Assembly: GCA_004194705.1 (NCBI GenBank)
Contig: SADC01000435.1
Span: 107,059 to 171,058 of the forward strand
Length of the DNA: 64,000 bases
Origin: Ditylenchus dipsaci
Taxonomy: Eukaryota; Nematoda; Chromadorea; Rhabditida; Anguinidae
Direction: 5' to 3'
Positions 1 through 12,070 of this stretch are shown here, piece after piece. How positions within the stretch are numbered: position 1 is the stretch's first letter; every line of letters begins with the position of its first letter. The translations under genes and the position numbers were made by a program. The notes under the pieces were generated by a model. That model saw only the letters and a list, made by a program, of their open reading frames with translations. It made no database searches and was not told the origin of the DNA.

Positions 1-54
1 TGGTGGTGCCAGATGTAGAGTTCTTTAATTTGGAGGTATGGGCTTTTCTTTATA

Positions 55-190
55 CAGTCAACTCTCGATATAACGCCACCTCTGGGGACCGGCCTAAAGT
101 GGCGTTATATCGAGGATCACTTGACTGAAAATCACTTAAAGCTGACCAAATCGGTCCATTTCTGGGTGGCGTTATATCGAGAGTCGACTG
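55..190. mobile_element. pogo/Tigger-type MITE, copy 1
   Basis: 136-bp element with terminal inverted repeats CAGTCAACTCTCGATATAAC (left) and the complement of GATATAACGCCAC-type sequence ending GAGTCGACTG (right), flanked on both sides by TA. A third internal GGCGTTATATCGAG block repeats the subterminal motif. The CAGT...CTCG terminus with a TA target is typical of pogo/Tigger non-autonomous elements. Four more copies with the same outer bases but different interiors lie at 28.6, 49.8, 57.8 and 59.7 kb. Confidence 0.8.
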
Positions 191-1016
191 TAGAATAAAG
201 TAGAACGTGGTTTTGTCCGAAAATTTTGTTGGTATCTCGGTCTTATGCCCGTTGGCCTTAGGCTTTGGCTCAAGGCCATTACTGATATCAGCTTTGAAAA
301 AATGGTGGTTTTAGGTAACCTCCAAAAATTCTTGGAAGAGGGGGTATATTCCAGTAGCGTCCGCTTTTCTTTACAAAAGTGGGGTGCGGCCTTGCCCAGA
401 GTATCTCTTAGTTTCTCAGCAAAGTATGCTTTATTATATTTGACCCGTAAATTATTTTGATGAGATGACCAAGCAAAAACACAGAATTTGTCAAAATTTT
501 GCACCCTTGTGGTACGCCTGTAATTACGATATCTGAAATCCCAATTCACACATGGCCTAGCAAAATTGGTGTATTGACCTGATATGCGAAATATATACGA
601 TTGAAAACCGTTTCTTTCAGTTTGGCCTAGAAAAAGGTTACTTGAATTTGGAATCTTCAAAAATCTTGGAATAGCCTGTCATTTTGTTCATAAAAGTCTA
701 AAATCTGGTAACTGTTACCAATTGTTTGATCAATGCGCTTCCTCTAATAAGTCTCTCTCTCGACCCTCTAGTGAAAATTTCAGCACTTTTTCGTTAACAA
801 ATTTCACCCTTTTTCAATCAGCAAAAAATAACATTTTAGAGTGACAAGTACGCTTTACATCGCCACATCTTCAACTTTGCTTGCAAGGAAATTCTCTACC
901 GATCTGCCGGAAACCTTGCGCTAGGCTCGCAGACTGAACTCTCTGAACAAATCGAAACTGTATGATTCAAATAATTTAGCTGTTATATTGACCATATCTA
1001 TATAACATTTTTCCAG

Positions 1017-4000
1017 ATATTTGGAAATGTCTACTTTACAGAAGTTCTTGCCAAAGAAGCAGAATGCTTTGAAGATTTTGTGGCAATGCTCGACGCTTCT
1101 TCCAGCGTGCACTTTCCAGCACTGAAAAGGGAGTGCGAGAGGTTTATCTGCCGAGAGGTTATGTTGGTGGGTGTTTTTTATTTAGCGGAACAGATAGCGA
1201 AATAGTTATCTCAAAAAGTTAAAAAAATAGATGTAACCCAGAATTTTATTGAATGAAATAACATTACTATAGTCAAGTTAGCTTTTTCATGCGTCAGACA
1301 CATGTATACCTTAAAATTTGTGTTGTGCGCCTGATCTTTCTGTGAATACCCATTTTTGTTTCCTTCTTTTCCAATTTTTTTAAAAAAGAAAACTACCATC
1401 ATATAGCCCAGTGATTCTAGCTTTATCGAGATATCACTCACTGAAAAAATGTCTAAAAAATCTATAAGAAAAAGGTACAACTATTGAGAAAAATTGATTG
1501 AGTTCATACTTTTTTCTTTCTGTTTTGAATTTTGCAGAGTAGTTGCACTGGAGGACATTTCATTTGGAACTGCAATCATTATTATAACATATTTTGCAAA
1601 AAACGACTTGTTCTTGAAGGGAAATGCCTCAAGACCAAATATGGTGTTTTCAATCGAATTAGAGTCCCGGAATCGGTTGGAAGTTACGCCGAATCCTCTA
1701 GTTATTGTGTTAATATAAAAAAATGGTTACATGGTTTAAAAATAGTCATTTAAGAAGATTCACTTTAAGTCTTTTTGGGTTTCGAGCACCTCTCGTCACC
1801 CCTATTTCTCTCCGACGGGACCCAGGAGACCAAGAATTTAAGTATTCTTTGTTCTTGGTCTGAAAGCCCTCAGGATTACTAAGTCTAGCCATTCATTTTA
1901 AACCACGTCTATTTTAGTCTTCTCTTTTTTAAAAGGCACAGCCTCCAATTCCAGGCTAAAGTATGGCGGAGAGCATACGCCTGGTCGCATAATTGTGTGA
2001 GTGTTCGTGTATGTTTTCTTTTGTTCGCCGGAAGATGTATTGAGAAAAGAGAAGGGCTAAAAGCACCAGCACATCAGCGACCCCTTTGCTCATTACTCAA
2101 ACTCGTGCACGTGTCTTTTAACAGCAGCAAAATAGGGTAGAGCAACAACTCAATTGTTCCACCACCCTCAAACAACCACATTTGTCAGGGAAAAGCCAGA
2201 AAAACACATTTCTTATTTTTATGTTTTTATCTTTCTTTGGAGTGTACTTTTAATCGCACCTATAATTAAAGGCAACATAATAAGGAAGGCAAGATAAGAC
2301 AAATGAAAGTACACTCAATCTTTTGCGAAGAAACTTTTCAAGATTCGAAAAAATTTGGTTGCTTGATGCTGAGAATATGGGATAATTGTATATGAGTGCT
2401 AGTAGCTCAGGATGAGTGGAATAATGAAATGACGTCAGCCCAACGTCCAACAACTTCAGCTTAGGAGTCATTTAACATATTTAAGGCGAAGCAGAATTTT
2501 TATTGAGTTTCATTTAAGATTTTATTTTGGGGTAAATTAGTGTGTATGACCCACCGAAAAGTACTAATGATTGTATTTCATGAACACGCTTCTTACGCGC
2601 TCACTTAAAAACAATATTGTACTGGTCAAAATAGAAAACTGTATTTCCCAATTTCGCAAACCAAAGTCCTGGGAAATTAGCTGGCGTTACCATGTCAAAG
2701 TATATCTTCAAGATATTATATAAATATCTTTATTTGAATTTTTACATTTTGCATTAATATGTTACCAAGAAAAATTTTCGGCGAGTTTTTATATATTTCA
2801 CCTAGTCGGCAAATACGTAAAAACATTTTATGCTTTATACCGTAAAAAAAGGCGCAAATTTGCAACATAAATCCAGTATCTGTACGCTTTTGCAGTTACC
2901 AGTTAAAGTTTGCGGTAATTCACTTTGAATTTTTTACTAAAAAAATATTTTAGATGCTCAAAATATTTTTTCCATTTATCTCAAAACTGCCCTATTAGAC
3001 TTTCCAGTTTCAATGCAATTCCAAAAAACACATGTTTTAAGAAGTGCCTGTCTCCAATTTTTTGCCAAAGTCTACATTTTTAATTGGAAAACAAAAATGG
3101 AGCTAATATAGTAAAGTGGCTTATTGAGATGGGAAAAGTAGTAATAGACTATCCTTGTGACTACTGCCAGCCAGCAATAGCCTCATTATATCGCGAGCTG
3201 TCCCACTCAAAAAAGAAAAAAGAACGCTTATTAAAGATTTCCCGTTTGTATACTAATATTAGTATAGAAGCTATACAACAACAATTCTGTCTGGCCACCA
3301 AGATATTAAAAAGGACAAAGAAATTGTGTAGTATTAAATGGCATTGCTCTAATGCTCATCTTCGGGGAATGCTTAATAAACAAACGGAAAATTTTTCTTT
3401 TTGTCGCTTAGATTTTACAATGGAATTTTTCGGGTGAGCAATGGATGAAAAAAATACCGCTTATTGATCATTTTTTTCTGATGCCACGGTAGCTAAATTA
3501 CTTGGTCAAATAAATCACAAAATGAAATTTTAAAAAATTATTAGTCGCCGAAATATGAACTAAAGTTGGACGGTTGTTATTGAAAATCTGAGCACCCCAA
3601 CTTTAGGTCATATCTCGGCGAATCAGCGAATTATTAGAATTCAGCTTTGTGATTCGGATTAGCAATGGACTTTGAGCTAAAAAGATAAATCAAAAAATAT
3701 AACGCATAAATGGATATTTTCATTTAAAAAATTAAAATTTAGGAAAAAAAGCTGAGAAAGTTGCTATCAGTTACGTATTATACTTTAGACATGTTCTGAA
3801 GATGGTGTTTTGGCAAGACTTACCCTAGAGTTTGATATCACAGGTGACGAAGTCGATTCGAAGTCGATTGGGATCCTATTTTAGTACAAATGCTCGATGT
3901 TCGATCCCCACTGGGTGCATGGCACTTTTTTTCAATTTTTGTTGATGTGCATTTGAGTGTTATTTTTCGTTGTGAGCTAAGCAAAAAAAGGCCAGATGCA

Positions 4001-7000
4001 CTTGGGTTGTTGTTATTATTATTTTTAAAGAATAGGAGCTTTTAAACAGATGCGAAGATGCAGTAAGAAGGAGCATGTGGGGTACTTTGGTTTTCTTTTG
4101 CCGACAAAAAATGGTCAGGCAAGGACAAATAAAAGAAATATTTTCTGGATAATTTTGGTTATAAAGCAAGAAAAATAACTTTTTTGTATTTTTCAATAAA
4201 ACAATTCTGTGAGAACAGCTGGGTTGAGTGATGATACTCTTTTTTCTTTCGTGGGAGATGAAGACAAATGTGTGTCCTCTCGAAGCAACAACAAAAGTAG
4301 TAATTAAAAGTGTGAAGTAGTAGATAAATAATGGCGGGCGAGACATATGCAAAACAGACTCAAATTCTTACACATACAGCTGCAACCCACCATGGACTTT
4401 GATCTGGCTGATTTTAATGAATTGTTGGTGTCGGCAATGTAAGACCATGAAAAAAATAAACAGATAGAAAGACCAATCTTTTTTATTTAGTCTGAGCAAA
4501 AGTAGTTCGCACGAACTGTTAACGATTAAAACAATCAAGAAACTAGATGCTCAAATGCATTAAGATTAATTTACAAAAAATGATTGAAATAACACTTAGG
4601 TTTTGAAACTGAAATAACATTCATTATAAGCAACTAACTCATTTTGGACTAATGACGTATTATTTATGAAGCCCATCGGTATATATTAAATTTCATAAAC
4701 ATTGAAATCAATGTGAAGCAATGTGGGTTGGTTGTATTCAAAGACACCTGAACCAGCCGCATTTATTATTTCAAGTTTGGTGCTTTTTTTCCAATTGGTG
4801 GTGCTATGAAAACATATACAAGAATGTCTATTCCAATTTTTCAAATTTAACGGCAATTTCCGAAAATTTCACAAGATATGCAATTTATATACTTTTTGAG
4901 TTGTCTAAACCTTCAAAATTACAGGAGTCAGCTGATTTGGCCTTTGTAAAGAAAACTTGGTGTTAGCTGAGCGCTTTGACCTTGCAGTGCTGAAAATGGT
5001 CTCGTTTGGAGTGATTGTTGATCGACTTCTAAACACTACTATGGAGGAGGCACGAAGTGAGTCAAGATCGGTGTCCAAGTCATTCAGTACCAGTGACTAT
5101 CAACCTCCGCTTCTTCATCTCTTCCTGCAGGTCAAACTCGCTAATGTCGACTGGATCCAATACCACAACTACAAGTGCAGATCAGCAAATGACTGTGGCC
5201 GAGAGCATGGATGAAATGAGGGAAGAGTTGATGCAGATCGCTGAGCAGATTACAACGTACGTTTTTTATATTTATCAGAATAGTCATGGGAAATCGCCTC
5301 AGCAATATTATGGAAATTTAGTGAAACCATCAAAGATATCAGTCAAGTTTTTTATATAAATCATTTTGCAACCTATTTATGATTTTTTCATGATGTTGGT
5401 AAGCCCATTTCTCAACCTACCCTCTCCCCCCCCCCGTTTAAGTTTTTACGACTCACCCTGTACTAACAAATCCTCAATTCTTTTATGAAAAGCAAAATTA
5501 GAGGCTGTAACTAATTTCACCCGCCAAATTACTGATTTACCCCGCCAAATTATTTTATTACCGCCAAATTATTTTTTTACCCCGCCAAATTTGAATTTAC
5601 CCCACCAAATTCAGATTTTTAGTCAAATATTGCAGTAAATTTTGCGGGAATTCAAATTTTATAGTCAAAAATAACTTGGATCGCCCAGAATTCACCCGGA
5701 ATGGCCAAAAGCCCCTGAAAGTTGGTTTTTGGGGATAAAATTTTGCGAAATTTGATTGAGCGGATCAGATTTCCGGTCCGATAGGCTCAATCGCTCAAAA
5801 TTCCACCCTGAACCATCCAAACCAGTATCTAATCCCCTAAATCATTAGTGCTTAGGGTGGTTTAAGATGTGTTGAGTATGGTTCATGGTGGAATTTTGAG
5901 CGATTTAGCCTATCGGACCCGAAATCTGATCCGCTCAATCGAATTTTCGCAAAAAGTTTACTCCCCTTTAGTAAACCCCCGAAAAACCACTTTCAGGGCT
6001 TTTGGCCGTTCCGGGGTGGGATTCTGGCGATCCAAGTTATTTTTGACTATAAAATTCTAATTCCCGAAATTACTGCAATATTTGACTAAAAATTTGAATT
6101 TGTGGGGAAATTCAAATTGGTGGGGTAAATGAAAATTTGGCGGGTAAATCAGTAATTTGCGGGGTAAAACGAGTATTTTGCTCAAATTTCAAATTTGGCG
6201 GTGGGTAAAAAATTAATTTGGCGGGGTTAAATCAGTAATTTTGCAGGGTAAAACAATTTGAGCCAAAATTATAGGTTTATGGTTTCACAAAATCACTGCT
6301 AAAAACTAATTATAACTGCTTTGGTTTCAGTGCCACCGACGACGTCTCTACCACGAGGACAAAGCTTACACATCGAGTTCTGATGACGAAGACGAAGAAA
6401 ATTCTTCCGGTCACTCAAGACAATACCAGGAAGAGAGTGAAACTTTGGTCGGCTCCGTAATCGACCAGTTGGAAGAATTGGCTAGGCACATCAGAAAGGT
6501 GTCTATGCCGCCAGGAGTGTCTCCAGCCCCACAATTACTAGCCATCCAACATTCTGAACTGTGCCTAGAACAACCTGGATTGAGCCAAGGCAAAGGTGCA
6601 AACTGATAAATTGGCAAATCTCAAGAATGTTGCCAAAATTTCTGGATCTACTGCTGTGGTCGGAGTGTTCTCTGGACATTCTAAAGTAATTTTTTAAGTC
6701 AACTGTTGCTTTGTAAAAGTAATTCTTCGACTGAAATAACTTAAGAAAATGATATTCATCAGAGCTTTTCGTCAATCATTAATATGAAATCTTGATAAAC
6801 ACGGAGAGCCCAATCTTTTGACAAGCCCTCATAAGAATTGACTGACTTCCAGTTTGTAGCCGCAATAGGGTAATAGTAATAACGGCACCCCTACTTCGAA
6901 AATCACTATTTATATTACGTAATCACTAGAGTGAATGGCGCCTAAACAGGCGCTAAATTATCGAAGCAACATGTCAGTCATCCTAGCACTAAGTGGGTAC

Positions 7001-9798
7001 TACTGACTGGGTTCTGTCAACTGAATGACTAAAATTAATAATAAAACGATTTGACCCATTTTAATGCTTAGTTGCTAAATTCTCAAAAACCGACTCGAGG
7101 CGCTATTTCCACAGTATCACAATCGTTAGAGCACACTCAGCTTTATCGATAACGAAAAGAGTTACCGTGACACATTGACTTCAGTTCGAGAAAAACCAAA
7201 AATATGAAAATCAGTGTGACTTACTCAGTCCAAATACTACATAAAGATATCATTTAATTTCAAGGAAAAATTGTCACTACTTACATAGTACAATTTCAGA
7301 ACCGAAGATCCAGCCTAAAAACCACTCGAGAATTGCTCATCCACTCTCCCTCCCACCACCATTCCTCCTCTGGTGGCTCAGCCTTCTTTGCTCAAATCTC
7401 TTCATCGATCAGTAGTAGCGGCGAGGGTGGGTTTGGATCTCCGTTGGCTGTCAAGTTCTCCTCCAACAAGTCCAACCCCAAATCTCTCACGAAGGTTCCT
7501 AGGAGAAGGGTCAGTTATGTTCTCACTGCCTTGTGTGGCCAGTACGGATGAGATGGAGCACAAAACTATCAGTGAAACGGCCAGCAGCAGCGAAGACGAG
7601 GAAAGTGAAAGTGAATTTACTGAGTACTCGGATGATGCACCTGAAGAGCGGCAGGAGGAGTACCAAGGTAAGGTTCGTCATTGTAAAGCGAAAAGAATGA
7701 TATTGGCTTATTTAACTAATTTAATGAGCAGAACAAATACCGGTTTCAAATACTTGTTTTCAAATTCTGAATAGTGATGACTCGTAATAAATTTCAAATT
7801 TAAAGAACAAATAATGCCAGCATAAGCAAAAAAAACAGGGTAGGCTTCCGTCGGAGTCATTAGTACGTGGTCATGAAAATCAATATAAAAGCATAAAGAC
7901 ATAATCTGCATATTTGGACACATCTCGAGAAGAGTTGGCCATGACGGAAAAATGAAATTTTACTTTTATTCCTATCTTGTAGCCTGAACTCTGGGGAGCT
8001 CAAAACGGCTGGACTCTCTTTAAAAAGAAACTCTTTTTTTGTTGGGTCAACAAATTTGGTCTTGAAGAACCTTTCCGAAACACGTTTCTGGTTATAATAT
8101 TAATACTATGAATATCGAAGTGAAAAAAAAAAGTATTAAATGTGCCTTCTTTTAGCTGAAAAGGGCATTCTTTTGGCTGAAAAATGCATCCTTTTTTTTC
8201 TTTTAGTCACAGCGGCAAGTATATTAGCAATGTTTTTAAAGTGTTAACACCTACATGTAGCCCTGATCTTCTCGCCGTATCATTTGTCGCAACATCTTTT
8301 TAAAATTTAGCACAAAAAGGTAAAAGTTTTAACCAAATTATTTTTCCGAGTTGCTTCATATTTCGAAGCGTCTCTGCTAGTTTTTGCAAAGATGTTGCAA
8401 CAAACAATGAGCCGCCAGAAACTAGAAGAGCAGAGCTGCATGATGGTGTTATTAATTCGGGAAAAATTGCTAATTTAATTGCTGCTGTGAGTAAAAGAAA
8501 AAAAAGAAGGCACTTTTCAGCTAAAAGAAAGCACATTTAAGGGGGGGGGGGGGGGGGGGGAAGCCATTTAGGTTTGAAAAAGTGGCTTCCATGGCGCAGT
8601 GCGTAAGCGCTCGCGTTTTTTGGCCCAAAATGGTGTTTTTTAATGTTGCAGGTTCAATCCCACGTAGGGGCACACTATTTTTTTGGCTTTTTCGGCCAGT
8701 TTAGAGGCAATTAGACTTTTTTGACGCCAGGTTCGGATCAGCGACCCAAATTACCTCTAAACTGGCCGAATAAGCCAAAAAAATAGTGTGCTACTACGTG
8801 GGATTGAACCTGCAACACAAAAAAACACCATTTTGGGCCAAAAAAACCTTTTTCAAACCTAAATGGCTTCCCCAATAATACTTGTCCGTAAAAACATAAA
8901 TTCGAATTGTAGGGGAATTTACCTAGAGACGTTATATACACTCCTATATACGCACCGTGTTTTTTTTTGATTTTTTTTGGAATTGTTATCGTTATTTTGG
9001 TCTTTATTGCCTCATTTTGCAAAACTTTTAGTGTTCTTGGATGTTTCTAACCAGCATGTCATCCTCTGTTTTGCAGCTAAATCGTGTAAATATGTTTTTC
9101 AAAAGCAAGAATAAAATACATAGTAGGAAGCAATTTTTGCAAAAAGAAAATAAAAAAATTTACAGTGATCTTTTGAGTGATAAAGGCTACTCTTTCAAAG
9201 TCACCGTATTTTCTGTGGAACCGTGATCCGCTAACAAGCCAATTCCCCAAAGTGACTATATCTACTAAAATAGCTTCGGTTCCAATTTTTCTTCACCCAA
9301 CAATTAATTTCATTTTGACTGTTTTCCTCTAACTTAAATGATTCTATTTGGAAAATCCTTGGCTCTTCAGTGAGTCTTTCTTTTATGCCAAGCAGTTTTG
9401 TAAGCTATCGAGGTATTCGAATGGTTACTTTTATTAATTTTGGCGAAGGATATTGACGAAGGTTATACAATATTTCAAGTTTACATTTCTAAAAAACTAC
9501 CTTTTAATCTTTTCAATAATCAATATAAAACTTCTTGCTACAATCTTAATTTTTGCAGATGTCGACTACCCAGCAGCCGACTACTCTTCTTGTCCATCTT
9601 TCGGTGCTTTCGACCTTGACCCAAAAAATAGACGCCGTGAATACCCTTGAACGCGACAAAGAGGAAGATGAATTGTTAGTCAAACCAACAGTGTTGCCCA
9701 GCTCCAACCTGAAGAGTTGTGCCACCAGTTGTCTGGATGGGAGTGAAGAGTTTGAAATCTTCCGCAAATTCAGCCTAGACAGACATCTACAAGCTTGA
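1017..9798 (+). CDS. MATH/BTB-type gene A, 3' part
   Basis: 3' part of a BTB protein gene whose 5' end lies left of the window. Proposed exons: 1017-1166, 4925-5256, 6331-6595, 7300-7667, 9559-9798 (stop TGA). Exon 1 encodes the second half of a BTB fold ending in the typical PALKRECERFICREV helix. Exon 2 gives post-BTB helices (LVLAERFDLAVLKMVSFG, BACK-like), then Ser/Thr-rich sequence. Exon 3 has an acidic run (SSSDDEDEENSSGHS) and a helix IDQLEELARHIRKV; exon 4 has a second acidic run (SSSEDEESESEF). The BTB exon is the same length (150 nt) and phase as the BTB exon of gene B at 42149-42298, and about a third of residues match, so the two genes are paralogues. Exons 2-5 each need one small indel corrected to keep frame. 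BTB proteins are usually substrate adaptors for Cullin-3 ligases; that role is inferred from family only. Exon joins are by phase, not transcript. Confidence 0.55.
3084..3437 (+). CDS. unrecognised ORF, 117 aa
   Basis: Open frame of 117 codons inside the large intron of gene A. It is lysine-rich in the middle (SKKKKERLLKISRLY) with scattered Cys. I recognise no domain, and no splice sites or polyadenylation signal tie it to a gene. It may be a transposon relic or a chance ORF in AT-rich DNA. Confidence 0.15.
   Translation: MENKNGANIVKWLIEMGKVVIDYPCDYCQPAIASLYRELSHSKKKKERLLKISRLYTNISIEAIQQQFCLATKILKRTKKLCSIKWHCSNAHLRGMLNKQTENFSFCRLDFTMEFFG
3546..3620. repeat. short palindrome
   Basis: Arms CGCCGAAATATGAACTAAAG and CTTTAGGTCATATCTCGGCG pair around a 27-nt loop. 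No flanking duplication seen. Confidence 0.6.
3870..3922 (+). repeat. tRNA-like SINE tail
   Basis: B-box-like GTTCGATCCCCA followed by CTGGGTGCA, the 3' end of a tRNA-like sequence. The same B box plus CTGGGYGCA tail recurs at 12.85, 12.95, 35.35 (minus) and 46.0 kb, so this is a dispersed tRNA-derived family rather than a tRNA gene. The 5' half is too degenerate to call. Confidence 0.4.
5500..6265. mobile_element. Iterated-arm palindrome, GCCAAATT unit, core II
   Basis: Inverted arms made of five or more units of ACCCCGCCAAATTACTGATT type on the left (5515-5625) and their complement on the right (6075-6260). The interior (about 5640-6060) is itself an inverted repeat centred near 5845 and carries core II (TTTGCGAAATTTGATTGAGC... 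and GAACCATCC). It lies in the intron between exons 2 and 3 of gene A. Core II recurs at 24.55-25.68 and 48.7-49.06 kb inside different arms. Confidence 0.75.
6596..7299 (+). other. intron of gene A, no recognised element
   Basis: About 700 bp of intron between acidic exons 3 and 4. I see no inverted repeat, RNA gene or ORF worth calling here. Confidence 0.35.
8132..8540. mobile_element. Iterated-arm palindrome, TTTTAGCTGAAAAGGGCA unit, core III
   Basis: The left arm (8142-8212) repeats CTTTTAGCTGAAAAGGGCAT-like units; the right arm (8485-8540) is the complement (TTTTCAGCTAAAAGAAAGCAC). The centre contains CATGTAGCCCTGATCTT (core III), also found in the elements at 22.7 and 44.5 kb whose arm units differ. 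A run of about 20 G follows immediately at 8541. Confidence 0.65.
8560..8876. repeat. hairpin carrying a tRNA-like sequence in each arm
   Basis: The left arm has an A-box-like TGGCGCAGTGCGTAAGCG (8590-8607) and, 44 nt later, a B box GGTTCAATCCC followed by ACGTAGGGGCAC. The right arm repeats GTGGGATTGAACCTGCAACA in inverse. The A-to-B spacing is wider than in a functional tRNA and the acceptor ends do not pair, so this is a tRNA-derived SINE in an inverted pair. A ROUTE of origin by head-to-head insertion or foldback copying cannot be told apart here. Confidence 0.55.
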
Positions 9799-9824
9799 GT
9801 TCTTCTTTTATATGGGTAGTAGTA

Positions 9825-10759
9825 CAGGGTGGCGCAATTTTTTCGGGTACATTTGTTTGTTCATAACTTTTTAAATTCGCGGTTCATTTTTTTTCGCTGA
9901 CCACTCATTCAAAAGCCCTTTCTTTGCCATTTTGTTTTAAAAAGAACGCGCCGATATGATTAAAAATCACCGAGATGTGGCTGTTTTGGGAACATCAATG
10001 GTGCTTCATATCTCCGCCTCCTTCAAGATCAAGTGGTTCCGGAACTTCAGCAGTGGGCAAATTTCGGGCAGTTGATTTTTATGCAGGTAGGTTAAAGGTT
10101 AATGATATTGTGTACAAAATGCTTTCTCGTTTAGGATGGAGCCCGCCTCATTGGTCTCTAGCTGTGCGCAACTATCTGACAGCAGTTTTCCGAACAGGTG
10201 AGGGGTCGTGGTTTCTCCGAATCTTTCTTGGCGCCATATTCTCCGGACTTACTCCCTGTGACTTCTTTCTGTGGGCTGGATCAAGAGCCAAGTGTACCGA
10301 TCTCCTATCAGCGACTTGGATGAACTGACAAGAAGAATTCAAAACGCCTTTCGAGATTTGCCTCAGCAGATGATTGACCGATCAATTCAAGCCTATGAAC
10401 AGCGTTCTCAACCGGTGCATTGCTGTTGGTGGGCAGAAGTGTGGAGCAAACATTTGCAAACGTTCATTGAGTCCTGGTTGGGGTTTTGTTTCGCATGTTA
10501 TGATTTGTTATCAATAAAAATGTCTATCTGAATTGTTATTAAAAAATGTGTATGAAACACATGGAATAAACAGTCAAAACCCAACGCCTTCACAAAAACA
10601 GCCATATCTCGGTGATTTTTAATCATATCGGCGCGTTCTTTTTTTTAAACAAAATGGCAAAGAAAGGGCTTTTGAATGAGTGGTCAGCGAAAAAAAATGA
10701 CCGCGAATTTAAAAAGTTATGAACAAAACAAATGTACCCGAAAAAATTGCGCCACCCTG
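9825..10759 (+). mobile_element. decayed mariner-like element with long inverted repeats
   Basis: 935-bp element flanked by TA. Terminal inverted repeats of about 165 bp start CAGGGTGGCGCAATTTTTTC on both ends. The interior keeps the 3' part of a DDE transposase across broken frames (about 10125-10490): SPDL/TPCDFFLW with the terminal catalytic Asp region, then KSQVYRSPISDLDEL and FRDLPQQMIDRSIQAYEQR. This is the signature of the mariner-like lineage with a C-terminal PQ.M helix. The N-terminal two thirds are absent, so the copy is dead. It abuts the proposed 3' end of gene A. Confidence 0.85.
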
Positions 10760-11128
10760 TATTAGTAGCTGTAGAGATATTTGCGTTAGTACTGGACACA
10801 CTATTTGTTGTATATTTAGCAAGTTCAATTTTATCATGTTTATAGACATATTTTATTGAGAAAAACATATTTTTGAATCAGAAACTGTGTAATTTTAACT
10901 GCATTGTTGGACTATTTCGGGTGTTTTATATTTGCTTTTGTTTCAAATTTTAACTGTGATTTTTAGCAGAGATTGCGCCTATATAGTGAATTCTTCATTT
11001 TTCTAACAAAATGTTCTTGCTAAACACTACAGAACTTTGGCAAAATGAAAACTATCAAATTTATTTTATCCAAAAGTTAAAATAGTTATTTGATCGCCAC
11101 GCCCGTTTTATAAAAAAACTCGTATTGG

Positions 11129-11233
11129 CTAACAAGTGCACTGGCAATTGCAGTTACATTCCATGGTGCATGGGTTGCAAGCACTGCATTCACAGTGAGC
11201 AGTACATGCAGCAAATGGATATGGCAGGGGTTG
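11129..11233 (-). CDS. Cys-x-Cys-rich C-terminal exon, metallothionein-like
   Basis: Minus-strand exon after a good acceptor (TCTGTCTGCAG) giving 34 codons then TAG. The last 25 residues hold ten Cys spaced C-x3-C-x-C-x2-C-x2-C-x3-C-x-C-x-C-x-C-x-C and end CNCNCQCTC. Dense CxC and CxxC spacing without aromatic residues is the hallmark of metallothioneins, which bind Zn, Cd and Cu. Downstream on the same strand, about 60 nt past the stop, is ATAAAATAAATT, which contains AATAAA. Upstream sequence up to about 11330 also yields Cys codons in other frames, so the coding part may be longer, but I cannot define the first exon. The plus strand also has an open frame here (11125-11397) with fewer, irregular Cys. 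Family assignment is inferred from composition only. Confidence 0.45.
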   Translation of the reverse strand, partial: QPLPYPFAACTAHCECSACNPCTMECNCNCQCTC

Positions 11234-11999
11234 CTGCAGACAGAAGTTGGGCCTGCTTGCACAGACCAGAAGTTACACTGCTTGATCCAGTTGCTCTTGT
11301 TTCTGAACTCATAGGATTTTTCACATTATACTATCTTATACATACTATAAACAAACCAGAACTTGTTGGAAGGCAATTAAAATTGCGAATAATTTGAAGA
11401 GAAGTAAAGCCATAATTCAAAACTAAGCTAGAAGCATGCTTTTGCTACTAGTAGTGCTTCTTAAATACCGTGTTGAAAACACATTTTTACTTTGGTAAGA
11501 GGAGCTCTCTTTTGTTGGCAGGGACGAAAGTTAAAAACAGAAATACTATACAGCTTGTTAGTTCAACACATGAATTGTAAGATGGTTGTTTCGCTTTGAC
11601 AATGGAAATTTATTGGTTTCGGTGTTAGTGTAAAACGAATGTGCATCTGAGGGTGAAAAATAATTGAAGGGTAAAAATAAAATCAAAAAATTAACAAATC
11701 ACTATTTTCGAACGATAAGGGCTCTTTAATCAAGTGCTTAGTACTAATAGGACCTGTTAGTGAATCGGGAGAATGAATTACAACTAGAGAAGAAAGACTA
11801 TTAACCTGCTAAAATGAAAATTTGAGTTCCGGTATCTATACAGTTTGTTTAAGATATCAACGACTAAAGTTCTCCGTAGCTCACAGTTGGCTATGGTTTA
11901 CTATCAACTCTAAATATGAACGCAGTAAACGTTACACTATTTTCTTTATAATACTGTAAGGGAGCAGATAGCAGAGTAATGAGAAGCAGGGCGGGCGCC

Positions 12000-12070
12000 C
12001 CGATAGCTCAAATGGTTAGAGCGCCGACTTGCAAGGAGGATATCGTGGGATCGCACTTTTTCCCAGGCCT
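12000..12070 (+). repeat. tRNA-like sequence, 5' half
   Basis: GCCCCGATAGCTCAAATGG followed by TTAGAGCG gives a perfect D-arm with A box. The anticodon stem (CCGAC/GAGGA) does not pair and the B box is degraded (GGATCGCAC). A tRNA pseudogene or SINE head is more likely than a working tRNA gene. Confidence 0.4.

Larger units (their letters stand above)
1167..4924 (+). other. intron of gene A, 3.8 kb
   Basis: AT-rich intron. It contains a small palindrome (3546-3620), a tRNA-like tail (about 3870-3922), one unrecognised ORF (3084-3437) and no other feature I can support. Confidence 0.45.

Noticed and set aside
1494..1753. Open frames after an acceptor at 1537, first read as the post-BTB exon of gene A
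   Set aside because: The exon at 4925 aligns far better with the paralogue's post-BTB exon and has the right phase; no donor fits the 1.5-kb frames.
11125..11397. Plus-strand Cys-containing ORF of 90 aa
   Set aside because: Its Cys are irregular, and the minus strand over the same bases gives a regular CxC chain, a splice acceptor and an AATAAA.
12000..12070. Functional tRNA gene
   Set aside because: The D-arm is perfect, but the anticodon stem and T-arm do not pair and no T-run terminator is suitably placed.
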